64,000 nt of DNA from contig NZ_CP072941.1 of NCBI RefSeq assembly GCF_018069625.1, positions 2,914,001 to 2,978,000 of the forward strand, given 5' to 3'. Every line of letters begins with the position of its first letter. Positions within the stretch are counted from its first letter, which is position 1. A program made the translations under genes and the position numbers. The stretch comes from Streptomyces yatensis (GTDB taxonomy: Bacteria > Actinomycetota > Actinomycetes > Streptomycetales > Streptomycetaceae). Under the pieces are notes generated by a model, which was given only the letters and a program-made list of their open reading frames with translations, was not told where the DNA came from and did not search any database. This document shows positions 16,507 through 24,512 of this stretch, in pieces.

Positions 16507-17718
16507 TCAGCTCCCCTTGGCCTTCTTGCCGCCTGAGCTCCCCTTGGTCTCGCCGGCCCCCTTGTGCCCCTTCGATCCGGCGCGATAGGCCCGGTCGCAG
16601 GCTTTCCAGGCGCTGAAGTCATGGGTGAGCGCCCACAGCCGATGGGCCGCCCGGATGTTCCAGTCCGGGTCCAGCGCCTGCTCCCGGGTGCCGCCCAGCT
16701 TGCGCAGCGTGCCGTCGTAGAGCTGGAAGACGCCCCAGTTCCGGGTGGCGTTGGCGTTGGGCAGGGTGTAGAGGGGATCGAGGTACGAGGCGCAGTCCGC
16801 GATGCCGACCGCGTGTTCGGGGTCCTCGGTGAAGACCTCGCGGATGCGCCGGGTGACCCGCTCCGGCGTCCAGGTGGCGAGCGGCCTCCCCTCGTTCTCG
16901 TAGAGCGCCCGCTTGGTGCGCTCGTCCACCGATCCGTTCGCCGGCAGCCCGCTGCGGAGCTGGAAGACCACGACGCGCATCTGGGTGGCCGGTCCGAAGG
17001 CCCCGTCGATGTCGAGCTCGCCGCCCGCGCGGGCGAGCAGTGACTGGAGCTCATGCACACACGCGTCCGACTCCCCCATGCTCACCACGACCGGGCAGCG
17101 GGAGGACAGCAGCAGCCGGCCGTCGGAGGCCCCGTCCGAGCCGTCCGGGGACGTCAGCGCCTTTCCCACTGACAGCGCGACCGCCACTCCGGCGGTGACC
17201 ACGGCCAGGGCGAGCACGGCGATCAGTGGCCGACGGCGCCACGGCGGAGGGGCAGCCGCGGGTGCCGGGGCCGGGTCCGAGGCAGATGCCGGGGGCTCCG
17301 GCTCCACTTCCGGCTCCGACTCGGTATCCGCCTCCGCCTCCGCCCCCGTCTCGCCATCCGGCCCCGCCCCCGTCTCGTCCCCTGAGACGGCCGGAACGGC
17401 GGCCGCGGCGGGCCCCGTGCGAGCGGCGGACGCGGACACGGCGGCCGGGGCGCGGGAGACGTACCGTTTGCGCTCGGCGTCGGCCAGGACCCAGCGCCGG
17501 TGGAGTTCCAGCAGTTCCTCGCTGCCGGCCCCGCACACCTTGCCGAAGCGCGCGATCACCTCGTAGTCGCCGGGCACGCTGGTCCCGGAGCAGTAGCGGT
17601 GCAGCGCCGAGCCGCTCACCCCGCTGCGGGTCGCCAGCGCCGCGTAGCTGCGGTTCGTCCTGCTCTTGAGCTCGCGCAACAGCTCGGCGAACTCCTCCAC
17701 ATCCCCGGTCCCGGACAC
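16507..17718 (-). CDS. Membrane HTH protein with peptidoglycan-binding and lysozyme-like domains
   Basis: About 403 aa in four parts. An N-terminal XRE-type helix-turn-helix (SYAALATRSGVSGSALHRYC) is followed by an acidic Ala/Glu/Pro linker, one transmembrane helix near 170-195 (RRPLIAVLALAVVTAGVAVA) and an outside C-terminal half. That half has a PG_binding_1-like repeat (CVHELQSLLARAGGELDIDG...GPATQMRVVVFQ) and a transglycosylase-like fold (YLDPLYTLPNANATRNWGVFQ...NIRAAHRLW). The layout fits a sensor that reads the wall and acts on DNA at the membrane, though the HTH may have lost DNA binding. GTG 17718 is preferred; TTG 17766 overlaps likely promoter sequence. Confidence 0.75.
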   Translation of the reverse strand: MSGTGDVEEFAELLRELKSRTNRSYAALATRSGVSGSALHRYCSGTSVPGDYEVIARFGKVCGAGSEELLELHRRWVLADAERKRYVSRAPAAVSASAARTGPAAAAVPAVSGDETGAGPDGETGAEAEADTESEPEVEPEPPASASDPAPAPAAAPPPWRRRPLIAVLALAVVTAGVAVALSVGKALTSPDGSDGASDGRLLLSSRCPVVVSMGESDACVHELQSLLARAGGELDIDGAFGPATQMRVVVFQLRSGLPANGSVDERTKRALYENEGRPLATWTPERVTRRIREVFTEDPEHAVGIADCASYLDPLYTLPNANATRNWGVFQLYDGTLRKLGGTREQALDPDWNIRAAHRLWALTHDFSAWKACDRAYRAGSKGHKGAGETKGSSGGKKAKGS

Positions 17719-17791
17719 CCCGTCCCGCCCTCCCCCTCTTGAGCGATACCCGTCAAGGCGAGTCAACGGCGTCCATGGTTATCTGTCCACC

Positions 17792-18325
17792 ATGAGCAGC
17801 CCCGTGACCACATGGCACCTGGAGCAGACCGCTCCCTCGGATCTCAGCCCGGCGCAGGAGCCGCCCGCCGCGGCGGGGGTGCGGATCGTCCGGGCCGAGG
17901 TGCCGAGCCCCGAGTTCAGCCACTTCCTCTACACGGCGGTGGGCTCGGATGTGGCGTGGACCGACCGGTTGGTGTGGTCGCGCGAGGCATGGGAGGAGCA
18001 GCTGCACCGGCCCGGTGTGGAGACGTGGGTGGCGTACGAGCGCGGGACCCCGGCCGGGTACATCGAGCTGGAGGGCCAGGACGAGGGCGTGGTGGAGATC
18101 GTGTACTTCGGTCTGCTGCCCGCCTTCCGCGGCCGCCGCATCGGCGGGCACCTGCTGACCTGGGGGACCTCCCGCGCCTGGGACATGGCCGAGCGCCGGC
18201 CGGACCGCGTGCCGACCAAGCGGGTGTGGGTGCACACCTGCAGCAAGGACGGACCGTACGCGCTGGACAACTACCGCCGCCGGGGCTTTCGGGTCTTCGA
18301 CGTCAAGACCGCGGACGAGGAGTGA
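17792..18325 (+). CDS. GNAT-family N-acetyltransferase
   Basis: A 177-aa acetyl-CoA-dependent transferase. The GNAT core is VRIVRAEVPSPEF (strand 1), then GYIELEGQDEGVVEIVYFGL (strands 3-4) and the acetyl-CoA loop FRGRRIGGHLLTWG (R-x-x-I-G-G). It ends in ALDNYRRRGFRVFDV. The substrate cannot be read from sequence; the LDNYRRRGF end is common in amino-acid or small-molecule acetylases. ATG 17792 lies 73 bp from the divergent HTH gene. It sits just upstream of the sulfur operon but has its own unit. Confidence 0.85.
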   Translation: MSSPVTTWHLEQTAPSDLSPAQEPPAAAGVRIVRAEVPSPEFSHFLYTAVGSDVAWTDRLVWSREAWEEQLHRPGVETWVAYERGTPAGYIELEGQDEGVVEIVYFGLLPAFRGRRIGGHLLTWGTSRAWDMAERRPDRVPTKRVWVHTCSKDGPYALDNYRRRGFRVFDVKTADEE

Positions 18326-18364
18326 CCAACACCACAGCGTCTTGCGATACGAGACATATTCGTC

Positions 18365-18406
18365 CGCATGGTGGATAAAGGTGGACTCGCCAGAGACCAC
18401 CATGCG
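18365..18406. promoter_or_regulatory. Inverted repeat upstream of the sulfur operon leader
   Basis: Perfect 10-bp arms CGCATGGTGG (18365-18374) and CCACCATGCG (18397-18406), separated by 22 nt, lie just before the leader peptide start. They may be an operator for a sulfur regulator or part of the leader RNA fold. I cannot identify the binding protein. Confidence 0.45.
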
Positions 18407-18417
18407 ACGCTTCCCTC

Positions 18418-18501
18418 ATGTCTCGAGCTGGAATTGCCTTGGTGAGTCGACGCCACGTCGACCTCGGCCGCATGTCCAGCGCCATCTGTCCGGCGGGCTG
18501 A
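18418..18501 (+). CDS. Cysteine-containing leader peptide of the sulfur operon (RRHVDL family)
   Basis: A 27-aa ORF reads MSRAGIALVSRRHVDLGRMS then SAICPAG. The core SRRHVDLGRxSSAxC matches the putative leader peptides found before sulfur-assimilation genes in many Streptomyces. A single Cys codon (TGT) lies four codons before the stop, as expected if ribosome stalling at low Cys-tRNA controls the downstream genes. Translation could also begin at an inner GTG (18442). It lies 228 nt upstream of the sulfite reductase start; the intervening C-rich RNA could hold the attenuator. Confidence 0.85.
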   Translation: MSRAGIALVSRRHVDLGRMSSAICPAG

Positions 18502-18728
18502 CCCGCACCTCGACAGGGCTCTGAAGCCCCGGGCAGCACCACAGCATCTCCCCGCACCCCCTCGCCGCCCCCGACGACGTGGGCGAGCGCGCACGCCTCG
18601 ACACCTCCCCGCCGCATTCGCACCGGCCACCGCCGTACTCCCTGCCCGCCTGCGCACTCGCAGGTCAGACGGTGCGCGCCGACGTACCACCCGCCGCACC
18701 AAAGTCGCTCAGAAGGACACACACCGCC

Positions 18729-20423
18729 ATGGCTGCCACCCCGGAACGCGCAAGCGCAACGCCCCGCCGCAAGGCCGGACGCCACCGCGGCGAAGGCCAG
18801 TGGGCCGCGGGGCACTTCACCCCCCTCAACGGCAATGAGCAGACCAAGAAGGACGACGACGGTCTCAATGTGCGGACACGCATTGAGACGATCTACGCCC
18901 ATCGGGGATTCGACTCCATCGACGGCGCCGATCTGCGCGGCCGGATGCGCTGGTGGGGTCTGTACACCCAGCGCAAGCCCGGGATCGACGGCGGCAAGAC
19001 GGCGATCCTGGAGCCGGAGGAGCTGGACGACGAGCACTTCATGATGCGCGTCCGGATCGACGGCGGTCGGCTGACCACGGAGCAGCTGCGGGTCGTCGGC
19101 GAGATCTCGGAGGAGTTCGCGCGCGGCACCGCGGACATCACCGACCGGCAGAACGTCCAGTACCACTGGATCCGGATCGAGGACGTGCCCGAGATCTGGA
19201 AGCGCCTGGAGGCCGTCGGGCTGTCGACCACCGAGGCGTGCGGCGACACCCCGCGCGTGATCATCGGCTCTCCGGTGGCCGGGATCGCCGAGGACGAGAT
19301 CATCGACGGCACCTCGGCCATCGACGAGATCCACCGCCGCTACATCGGCAGCAAGGAGTTCTCCAACCTGCCGCGCAAGTTCAAGACCGCGATCTCCGGG
19401 TCCCCGGTGCTCGACGTGGTGCATGAGATCAACGACGTCGCGTTCGTCGGGGTGCGCCACCCCGAGCACGGCCCCGGGTTCGACCTGTGGGTCGGCGGCG
19501 GTCTCTCCACCAACCCCAAGATCGGTGTCCGGCTCGGCGCCTGGGTGCCGCTGGAGGACGTCCCGGAGGTCTGGGCCGGGGTCGTCTCGATCTTCCGTGA
19601 CTACGGCTACCGCCGGCTGCGCACCCGCGCCCGGCTGAAGTTCCTGGTCGCCGACTGGGGCCCCGAGAAGTTCCGCCAGGTGCTGGAGGACGAGTACCTG
19701 GGGCGCCCGCTGTCCGACGGCCCGGCTCCCGAGGAGCCCGTCCAGCGGTGGCGCGACCACATCGGCGTCCACCGCCAGCGGGACGGCCGCTACTACGTGG
19801 GCTTCGCGCCGCGCGTCGGCCGGGTGGACGGGGCGACCCTCACCAAGATCGCCGACCTGGCCGAGGCACATGGCTCCGGGCGGCTGACCACCACCGTCGA
19901 GCAGAAGATGATCGTGCTCGATGTGACCGAGGACCAGGTGGAGTCGCTGGTCTCGGGGCTGGAGGCGCTGGACCTCCAGGTCAAGCCGTCCCCGTTCCGG
20001 CGCGGGACGATGGCCTGCACCGGGATCGAGTTCTGCAAGCTGGCGATCGTCGAGACCAAGGGGCGCGGCTCCTCGCTCATCGACGAGCTGGAGCGCCGGC
20101 TGCCCGAGTTCGACGAGCCGATCACCATCAACCTCAACGGCTGCCCGAACGCCTGCGCCCGTATCCAGGTGGCGGACATCGGTCTCAAGGGCCAGTTGGT
20201 CATGGACGACAACGGCGAGCAGGTCGAGGGCTACCAGGTGCACCTGGGCGGCGCCCTGGGCCTGGAGCCGGGCTTCGGCCGCAAGGTGCGCGGGCTGAAG
20301 GTCACCGCCACCGAGCTCCCCGACTATGTGGAGCGGCTGCTGCGCCGCTTCGAGGAGGAGCGCGAGGACGGCGAGCGCTTCGCCACCTGGGCGGCACGGG
20401 CCAGTGAGGAGTCTCTCAAATGA
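18729..20423 (+). CDS. sir: Assimilatory sulfite reductase (ferredoxin type, siroheme/4Fe-4S)
   Basis: A 564-aa nitrite/sulfite reductase-family enzyme that reduces sulfite to sulfide with six electrons from ferredoxin. Two homologous halves are visible. The 4Fe-4S/siroheme cysteines occur as CTGIEFC and, about 40 residues later, NLNGCPNAC (C-x5-C ... C-x3-C). The siroheme side includes DITDRQNVQYHWIRIED. ATG 18729 has AAGGAC upstream. Position as first enzyme of a CysHCDN operon with a sirohydrochlorin chelatase supports sulfite rather than nitrite as substrate. It overlaps the next gene by ATGA. Confidence 0.94.
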   Translation: MAATPERASATPRRKAGRHRGEGQWAAGHFTPLNGNEQTKKDDDGLNVRTRIETIYAHRGFDSIDGADLRGRMRWWGLYTQRKPGIDGGKTAILEPEELDDEHFMMRVRIDGGRLTTEQLRVVGEISEEFARGTADITDRQNVQYHWIRIEDVPEIWKRLEAVGLSTTEACGDTPRVIIGSPVAGIAEDEIIDGTSAIDEIHRRYIGSKEFSNLPRKFKTAISGSPVLDVVHEINDVAFVGVRHPEHGPGFDLWVGGGLSTNPKIGVRLGAWVPLEDVPEVWAGVVSIFRDYGYRRLRTRARLKFLVADWGPEKFRQVLEDEYLGRPLSDGPAPEEPVQRWRDHIGVHRQRDGRYYVGFAPRVGRVDGATLTKIADLAEAHGSGRLTTTVEQKMIVLDVTEDQVESLVSGLEALDLQVKPSPFRRGTMACTGIEFCKLAIVETKGRGSSLIDELERRLPEFDEPITINLNGCPNACARIQVADIGLKGQLVMDDNGEQVEGYQVHLGGALGLEPGFGRKVRGLKVTATELPDYVERLLRRFEEEREDGERFATWAARASEESLK

Positions 20424-20605
20424 GCGAGCGCGCCGCCCCGTTCTACTGCCCTTATTGCGGGGACGAGGACCTGCGTCCGTCCGAGGAGGGCCATGGCGCG
20501 TGGGAATGCGCGTCCTGCAATCGAGCGTTCCGCCTGTCGTTCCTCGGGCTGCTGGCCAAGGGCCTGCGGCGCGACCCGATCGATGAAGGGGACACGGCGA
20601 TATGA
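20420..20605 (+). CDS. Small zinc-ribbon protein of the sulfite reductase operon
   Basis: A 61-aa protein, MSERAAPFYCPYCGDEDLRP..., with two CxxC pairs (CPYC and CASC), the pattern of a zinc ribbon. It overlaps both neighbours by ATGA, so it is translationally coupled between sulfite reductase and CysH. Similar small proteins sit at this place in other streptomycetes. Function is unproven; electron transfer to, or assembly of, the reductase is a guess from context. Confidence 0.85.
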   Translation: MSERAAPFYCPYCGDEDLRPSEEGHGAWECASCNRAFRLSFLGLLAKGLRRDPIDEGDTAI

Positions 20606-21300
20606 CCCGGCTTGCGCACACCGACCTCGAGGGGCTCGCCGAGAAGGCGGGCCACGACCTCGAGGACGCCCCAGCGCTGGAGATCCTGCGCTGGGCGGCG
20701 GACACCTTCGGATCGCGGTTCTGCGTCACCTCCTCGATGGAGGACGCGGTGGTGGCACATCTCGCCTCCCGCGCCTTCCCCGGTGTCGATGTGGTCTTCC
20801 TCGACACCGGCTACCACTTCCCCGAGACCATCGGCACCCGTGACGCGGTGGCCGCGGTGATGGATGTCAACGTCATCACCCTGACACCCCGTCAGACGGT
20901 GGCCGAGCAGGACGCCGAGTACGGCGCCCGGCTGCATGACCGCGACCCCGACCTGTGCTGCGCCCTGCGCAAGGTCCAGCCCCTTGAGGAGGGGTTGCGG
21001 GAGTATGACGCCTGGGCCACGGGATTGCGTCGGGACGAGTCGCCAACGCGCGCCAATACCCCGGTCGTTGGCTGGGACGCGCGTCGCCGTAAGGTGAAGA
21101 TCTCCCCGATCGCCCGCTGGACCCAAGCGGATGTCGACGCCTATATCGCCGAGCACGGTGTGCTGACCAACCCCCTGCTGATGGACGGCTATCCGTCGGT
21201 AGGCTGCGCGCCCTGCACCCGCCGGGTTCTGGAGGGCGAGGACATTCGGTCCGGCCGCTGGGCGGGGAGCAACAAAACCGAATGCGGGCTGCACGGCTGA
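20602..21300 (+). CDS. cysH: Phosphoadenylyl/adenylyl-sulfate reductase CysH
   Basis: A 232-aa thioredoxin-dependent reductase turning PAPS or APS into sulfite. It has the PP-loop-derived nucleotide motif SSMEDAVVAHL, FLDTGYHFPET and the C-terminal ECGLHG, whose Cys takes part in catalysis. Iron-sulfur-type cysteines are present (DLCCALRK and GCAPCTRR), a signature of enzymes able to use APS directly. An APS kinase gene follows, so substrate choice is open. The start overlaps the zinc-ribbon stop. Confidence 0.93.
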   Translation: MTRLAHTDLEGLAEKAGHDLEDAPALEILRWAADTFGSRFCVTSSMEDAVVAHLASRAFPGVDVVFLDTGYHFPETIGTRDAVAAVMDVNVITLTPRQTVAEQDAEYGARLHDRDPDLCCALRKVQPLEEGLREYDAWATGLRRDESPTRANTPVVGWDARRRKVKISPIARWTQADVDAYIAEHGVLTNPLLMDGYPSVGCAPCTRRVLEGEDIRSGRWAGSNKTECGLHG

Positions 21301-21323
21301 TGGCTGTCGACCAGGAGAACGAG

Positions 21324-21872
21324 ATGAGCGCCCCCACGACCACCGGTGCCACGGTGTGGCTGACCGGTCTGCCGAGCGCGGGAAAGACCACGATCGCCTA
21401 TGCGCTGGCCGAGCGGCTGCGCGGCGAGGGCCGCCGGGTGGAGGTGCTCGACGGTGACGAGATCCGCGAGTTCCTCTCCTCGGGGCTCGGTTTCTCCCGC
21501 GAGGACCGGCACACCAACGTCCAGCGCATCGGCTTCGTCGCCGAGATGCTCGCCTCCCACGGCGTCACGGTGCTGGTGCCGGTCATCGCGCCGTACGTGG
21601 ACAGCCGCGAGGCGGTCCGCAAGCGCCACCAGCGCGAGGGCACCCCGTATCTGGAGGTGCATGTCGCCACGTCCGTCGAGGTGTGCTCGGAGCGGGATGT
21701 GAAGGGGCTGTACGCGAAGCAGGCCGCGGGGGAGATTTCGGGGCTGACCGGTGTGGACGACCCCTACGAGGCCCCTGCCGACCCGGATCTGCGCATCGAA
21801 ACCCACAGGAACAGCGTGCAGGAGTCGGCGGCCGAGGTGCGGTTGCTGTTGAGTGAACGGGGACTGCTGTGA
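21324..21872 (+). CDS. cysC: Adenylyl-sulfate kinase CysC
   Basis: A 182-aa kinase that phosphorylates APS to PAPS. The Walker A is GLPSAGKTT and the APS-kinase motifs are VLDGDEIREFLSSGLGFSREDR and APYVDSREAVR. Two in-frame ATGs further up (21282, 21300) overlap cysH; I prefer 21324 because AGGAG lies 8 nt upstream. It ends as GTGA with a small ORF that bridges to cysD. Confidence 0.92.
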   Translation: MSAPTTTGATVWLTGLPSAGKTTIAYALAERLRGEGRRVEVLDGDEIREFLSSGLGFSREDRHTNVQRIGFVAEMLASHGVTVLVPVIAPYVDSREAVRKRHQREGTPYLEVHVATSVEVCSERDVKGLYAKQAAGEISGLTGVDDPYEAPADPDLRIETHRNSVQESAAEVRLLLSERGLL

Positions 21873-22006
21873 GCCACGCACGCGCGGCCATCGCATCGCG
21901 GGCCACGGCGCTCCCCGCACCCGGGGGCCGGGCCCACGGCGAGGAATCCGCCGATATGACGGGAAGCTACTACCGCAGCCGAGCGAACGAAAGGGGCGCG
22001 GCATGA
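21869..22006 (+). CDS. Possible 45-aa coupling ORF between cysC and cysD
   Basis: A GTG-started ORF begins in the cysC stop (GTGA) and ends in the cysD start (ATGA), filling the 130-nt gap exactly. Its product (VSHARAAIASRATALPAPGG...) is not recognised, and its composition is only weakly protein-like. The two exact overlaps suggest it keeps ribosomes moving from cysC to cysD. Alternatively it is chance in GC-rich DNA. Confidence 0.35.
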   Translation: MSHARAAIASRATALPAPGGRAHGEESADMTGSYYRSRANERGAA

Positions 22007-22941
22007 CGACCGTGACGGCGATCAACGCGGAAGAGGGCGCGGGCCTGTACGCGCTCGCGCACTTGGACGCGTTGGAGTCCGAGGCGGTGCACATCTTCCG
22101 TGAGGTGGCGGGTGAGTTCGAGCGGCCGGTGATCCTGTTCTCCGGTGGCAAGGACTCCATCGTCATGCTCCATCTCGCGCTCAAGGCGTTCGCCCCGGCG
22201 GCGGTGCCGTTCTCGCTGCTCCACGTGGACACCGGGCACAACTTCCCCGAGGTCATCGAGTACCGGGACAACACGGTGGCCCGGCACGGCCTGCGGCTGC
22301 ATGTGGCCTCGGTGCAGGAGTTCATCGACGACGGCCGGCTGCGCGAGCGCCCGGACGGCACCCGCAATCCGCTGCAGACCGTCCCACTGCTGGACGCCAT
22401 CGACAAGAACCGCTTCGACGCGGTCTTCGGCGGTGGCCGCCGGGACGAGGAGAAGGCCCGCGCCAAGGAGCGGGTGTTCTCCCTCCGGGACGAGTTCGGC
22501 GGCTGGGACCCACGGCGGCAGCGCCCGGAGCTGTGGCAGCTCTACAACGGCCGCCACTCCCCCGGTGAGCATGTCCGGGTCTTCCCGCTCTCCAACTGGA
22601 CCGAGCTGGACGTGTGGCAGTACATCGCCCGCGAGAAGATCGACCTGCCGCAGATCTACTACGCGCATGAGCGCGAGGTCTTCCGGCGCGGTGGCATGTG
22701 GCTGGCGCCCGGTGAGTGGGGCGGTCCGAAGGACGACGAGTCCGTGGAGCGGCGCATGGTGCGCTACCGCACCGTGGGCGACATGTCCTGCACCGGTGCC
22801 GTCGAATCGGACGCGGTGACCATTGAACAGGTCATCGATGAGATAGCCGCCTCCCGGCTGACCGAGCGGGGTGCGACCCGCGCCGACGACAAGTTGTCGG
22901 AGGCCGCGATGGAGGACCGCAAGCGCGAGGGGTACTTCTAA
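22003..22941 (+). CDS. cysD: Sulfate adenylyltransferase small subunit CysD
   Basis: A 312-aa PP-loop subunit of ATP sulfurylase, which forms APS from ATP and sulfate with CysN. The PP-loop is LFSGGKDSIVMLHLA, followed by LHVDTGHNFPEVIEYRD, then FGGGRRDEEKARAKER and the RYRTVGDMSCTGAV end typical of CysD. ATG 22003 has an AAAGGGG ribosome site. cysN follows after 2 nt. Confidence 0.94.
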   Translation: MTTVTAINAEEGAGLYALAHLDALESEAVHIFREVAGEFERPVILFSGGKDSIVMLHLALKAFAPAAVPFSLLHVDTGHNFPEVIEYRDNTVARHGLRLHVASVQEFIDDGRLRERPDGTRNPLQTVPLLDAIDKNRFDAVFGGGRRDEEKARAKERVFSLRDEFGGWDPRRQRPELWQLYNGRHSPGEHVRVFPLSNWTELDVWQYIAREKIDLPQIYYAHEREVFRRGGMWLAPGEWGGPKDDESVERRMVRYRTVGDMSCTGAVESDAVTIEQVIDEIAASRLTERGATRADDKLSEAAMEDRKREGYF

Positions 22942-22943
22942 CG

Positions 22944-24311
22944 ATGACGAGCAATCTGACGTCCGAGGAGCAGGCCGCCGCGGCCGCCGTGGAGCGGTCC
23001 GCGGCCACCTCGCAACTGCGGTTCGCCACCGCGGGCTCGGTGGACGACGGCAAGTCCACCCTGGTCGGGCGGCTGCTGCACGACTCCAAGTCGGTGCTGG
23101 CCGATCAGCTGGAGGCCGTGGAGCACGCCTCGCGCAGCCGTGGCCAGGAGACGCCGGACCTGGCGCTGCTGACGGACGGGCTGCGCGCGGAGCGGGAGCA
23201 GGGCATCACCATCGATGTCGCCTACCGCTACTTCGCCACTCCCAAGCGGCGGTTCATCCTCGCCGACACCCCCGGCCATGTGCAGTACACCCGCAACATG
23301 GTCACCGGCGCCTCCACCGCCGAGCTCGCGGTCGTCCTGGTGGACGCGCGCAACGGCGTGGTGGAGCAGACCCGGCGGCATGCCGCGGTCGCCGCCCTGC
23401 TGCGGGTCCCGCATGTGGTCCTCGCCGTCAACAAGATGGACCTGGTGGACTACGCGGAGCCGGTCTTCGCGGCCATCGCCGAGGAATTCACCACCTACGC
23501 GGCCTCGCTGGGCGTCCCGGAGATCACCGCCATCCCGATCTCGGCGCTCGCCGGGGACAATGTGGTGACCCCGTCGGCGAACATGGACTGGTACGGCGGC
23601 CCGACCGTGCTGGAGCACCTGGAGACCGTGCCGGTGGGCACCGACCCGTCCCAGGACCCGGCGCGCTTCCCGGTGCAGTACGTGATCCGTCCGCAGACCG
23701 CCGAGCACCCCGACTACCGCGGCTACGCGGGCCAGATCGCCTCCGGTGTGCTGCGCGTGGGCGATGCCGTCACCGTGCTGCCGTCCGGCCGGACGAGCAC
23801 CATCACCGGGATCGACGCGCTCGGCGCGATGGTGGACGTGGCGTGGGCGCCGCAGTCGGTGACCGTCACGCTCGCCGACGACCTGGACATCTCGCGCGGG
23901 GATCTGATCGCGCCGAGCGACCACGCCCCGGAGACCACCCAGGACGTCGAGGCCACCGTCTGCCATCTGCACGACCGTCCGCTGCGGGTGGGCGACCGGG
24001 TGCTGCTCAAGCACACCACCCGCACCATGAAGGCGATCATCAAGGACATTCCGTCCCGGCTGACGCTGGCCGATCTGTCGCACCACCCGGCCCCGGGTGA
24101 GCTGGCCGCCAACGACATCGGCCGGGTCGTGCTCCGTACGTCCGAGCCGCTGGCGCTGGACGCGTACGAGGAGTCGCGGCGCACCGGTTCCTTCCTGCTG
24201 ATCGACCCGGCCGACGGCACCACGCTCACCGCCGGGATGGCGGGCGACTCCTTCGCGGCGTCGGCCGACGGTGCCGACGCGGCGCGGGACGACGAGGGAT
24301 GGGACTTCTGA
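22944..24311 (+). CDS. cysN: Sulfate adenylyltransferase large subunit CysN
   Basis: A 455-aa EF-Tu-like GTPase that drives APS formation by CysD. G motifs are G1 AGSVDDGKST, G3 DTPGHVQYTRNMVTGA and G4 NKMD; switch I contains REQGITIDVAYRYF. Beta-barrel domains follow. There is no fused CysC kinase domain, in line with the separate cysC gene upstream. The start is 2 nt after cysD, so the pair is coupled. Confidence 0.94.
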   Translation: MTSNLTSEEQAAAAAVERSAATSQLRFATAGSVDDGKSTLVGRLLHDSKSVLADQLEAVEHASRSRGQETPDLALLTDGLRAEREQGITIDVAYRYFATPKRRFILADTPGHVQYTRNMVTGASTAELAVVLVDARNGVVEQTRRHAAVAALLRVPHVVLAVNKMDLVDYAEPVFAAIAEEFTTYAASLGVPEITAIPISALAGDNVVTPSANMDWYGGPTVLEHLETVPVGTDPSQDPARFPVQYVIRPQTAEHPDYRGYAGQIASGVLRVGDAVTVLPSGRTSTITGIDALGAMVDVAWAPQSVTVTLADDLDISRGDLIAPSDHAPETTQDVEATVCHLHDRPLRVGDRVLLKHTTRTMKAIIKDIPSRLTLADLSHHPAPGELAANDIGRVVLRTSEPLALDAYEESRRTGSFLLIDPADGTTLTAGMAGDSFAASADGADAARDDEGWDF

Positions 24312-24512
24312 CGATGGCCGGTGAGGTGTTCTCGACGTTCGCCAAGGAGGGCGGCCGCGTAGGCAGCGGGGCGCTCGGCAGCGGTCAGGGCGGGGTCGGA
24401 CGATGTGCGCGCTGACGCCGCAGTCCGCCCCTGTCCAGCACCGCCGCCGAAAACCGTCTGATCTGCCGGGCGTCCTCTGACGCCGCCCCGGCCCGTCGAG
24501 AGGAACACCTCC

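Noticed and set aside
24312..24512. Remnant of a separate gene between cysN and the lipoprotein gene
   Set aside because: No recognisable domain; only the small 33-codon frame reported under findings.
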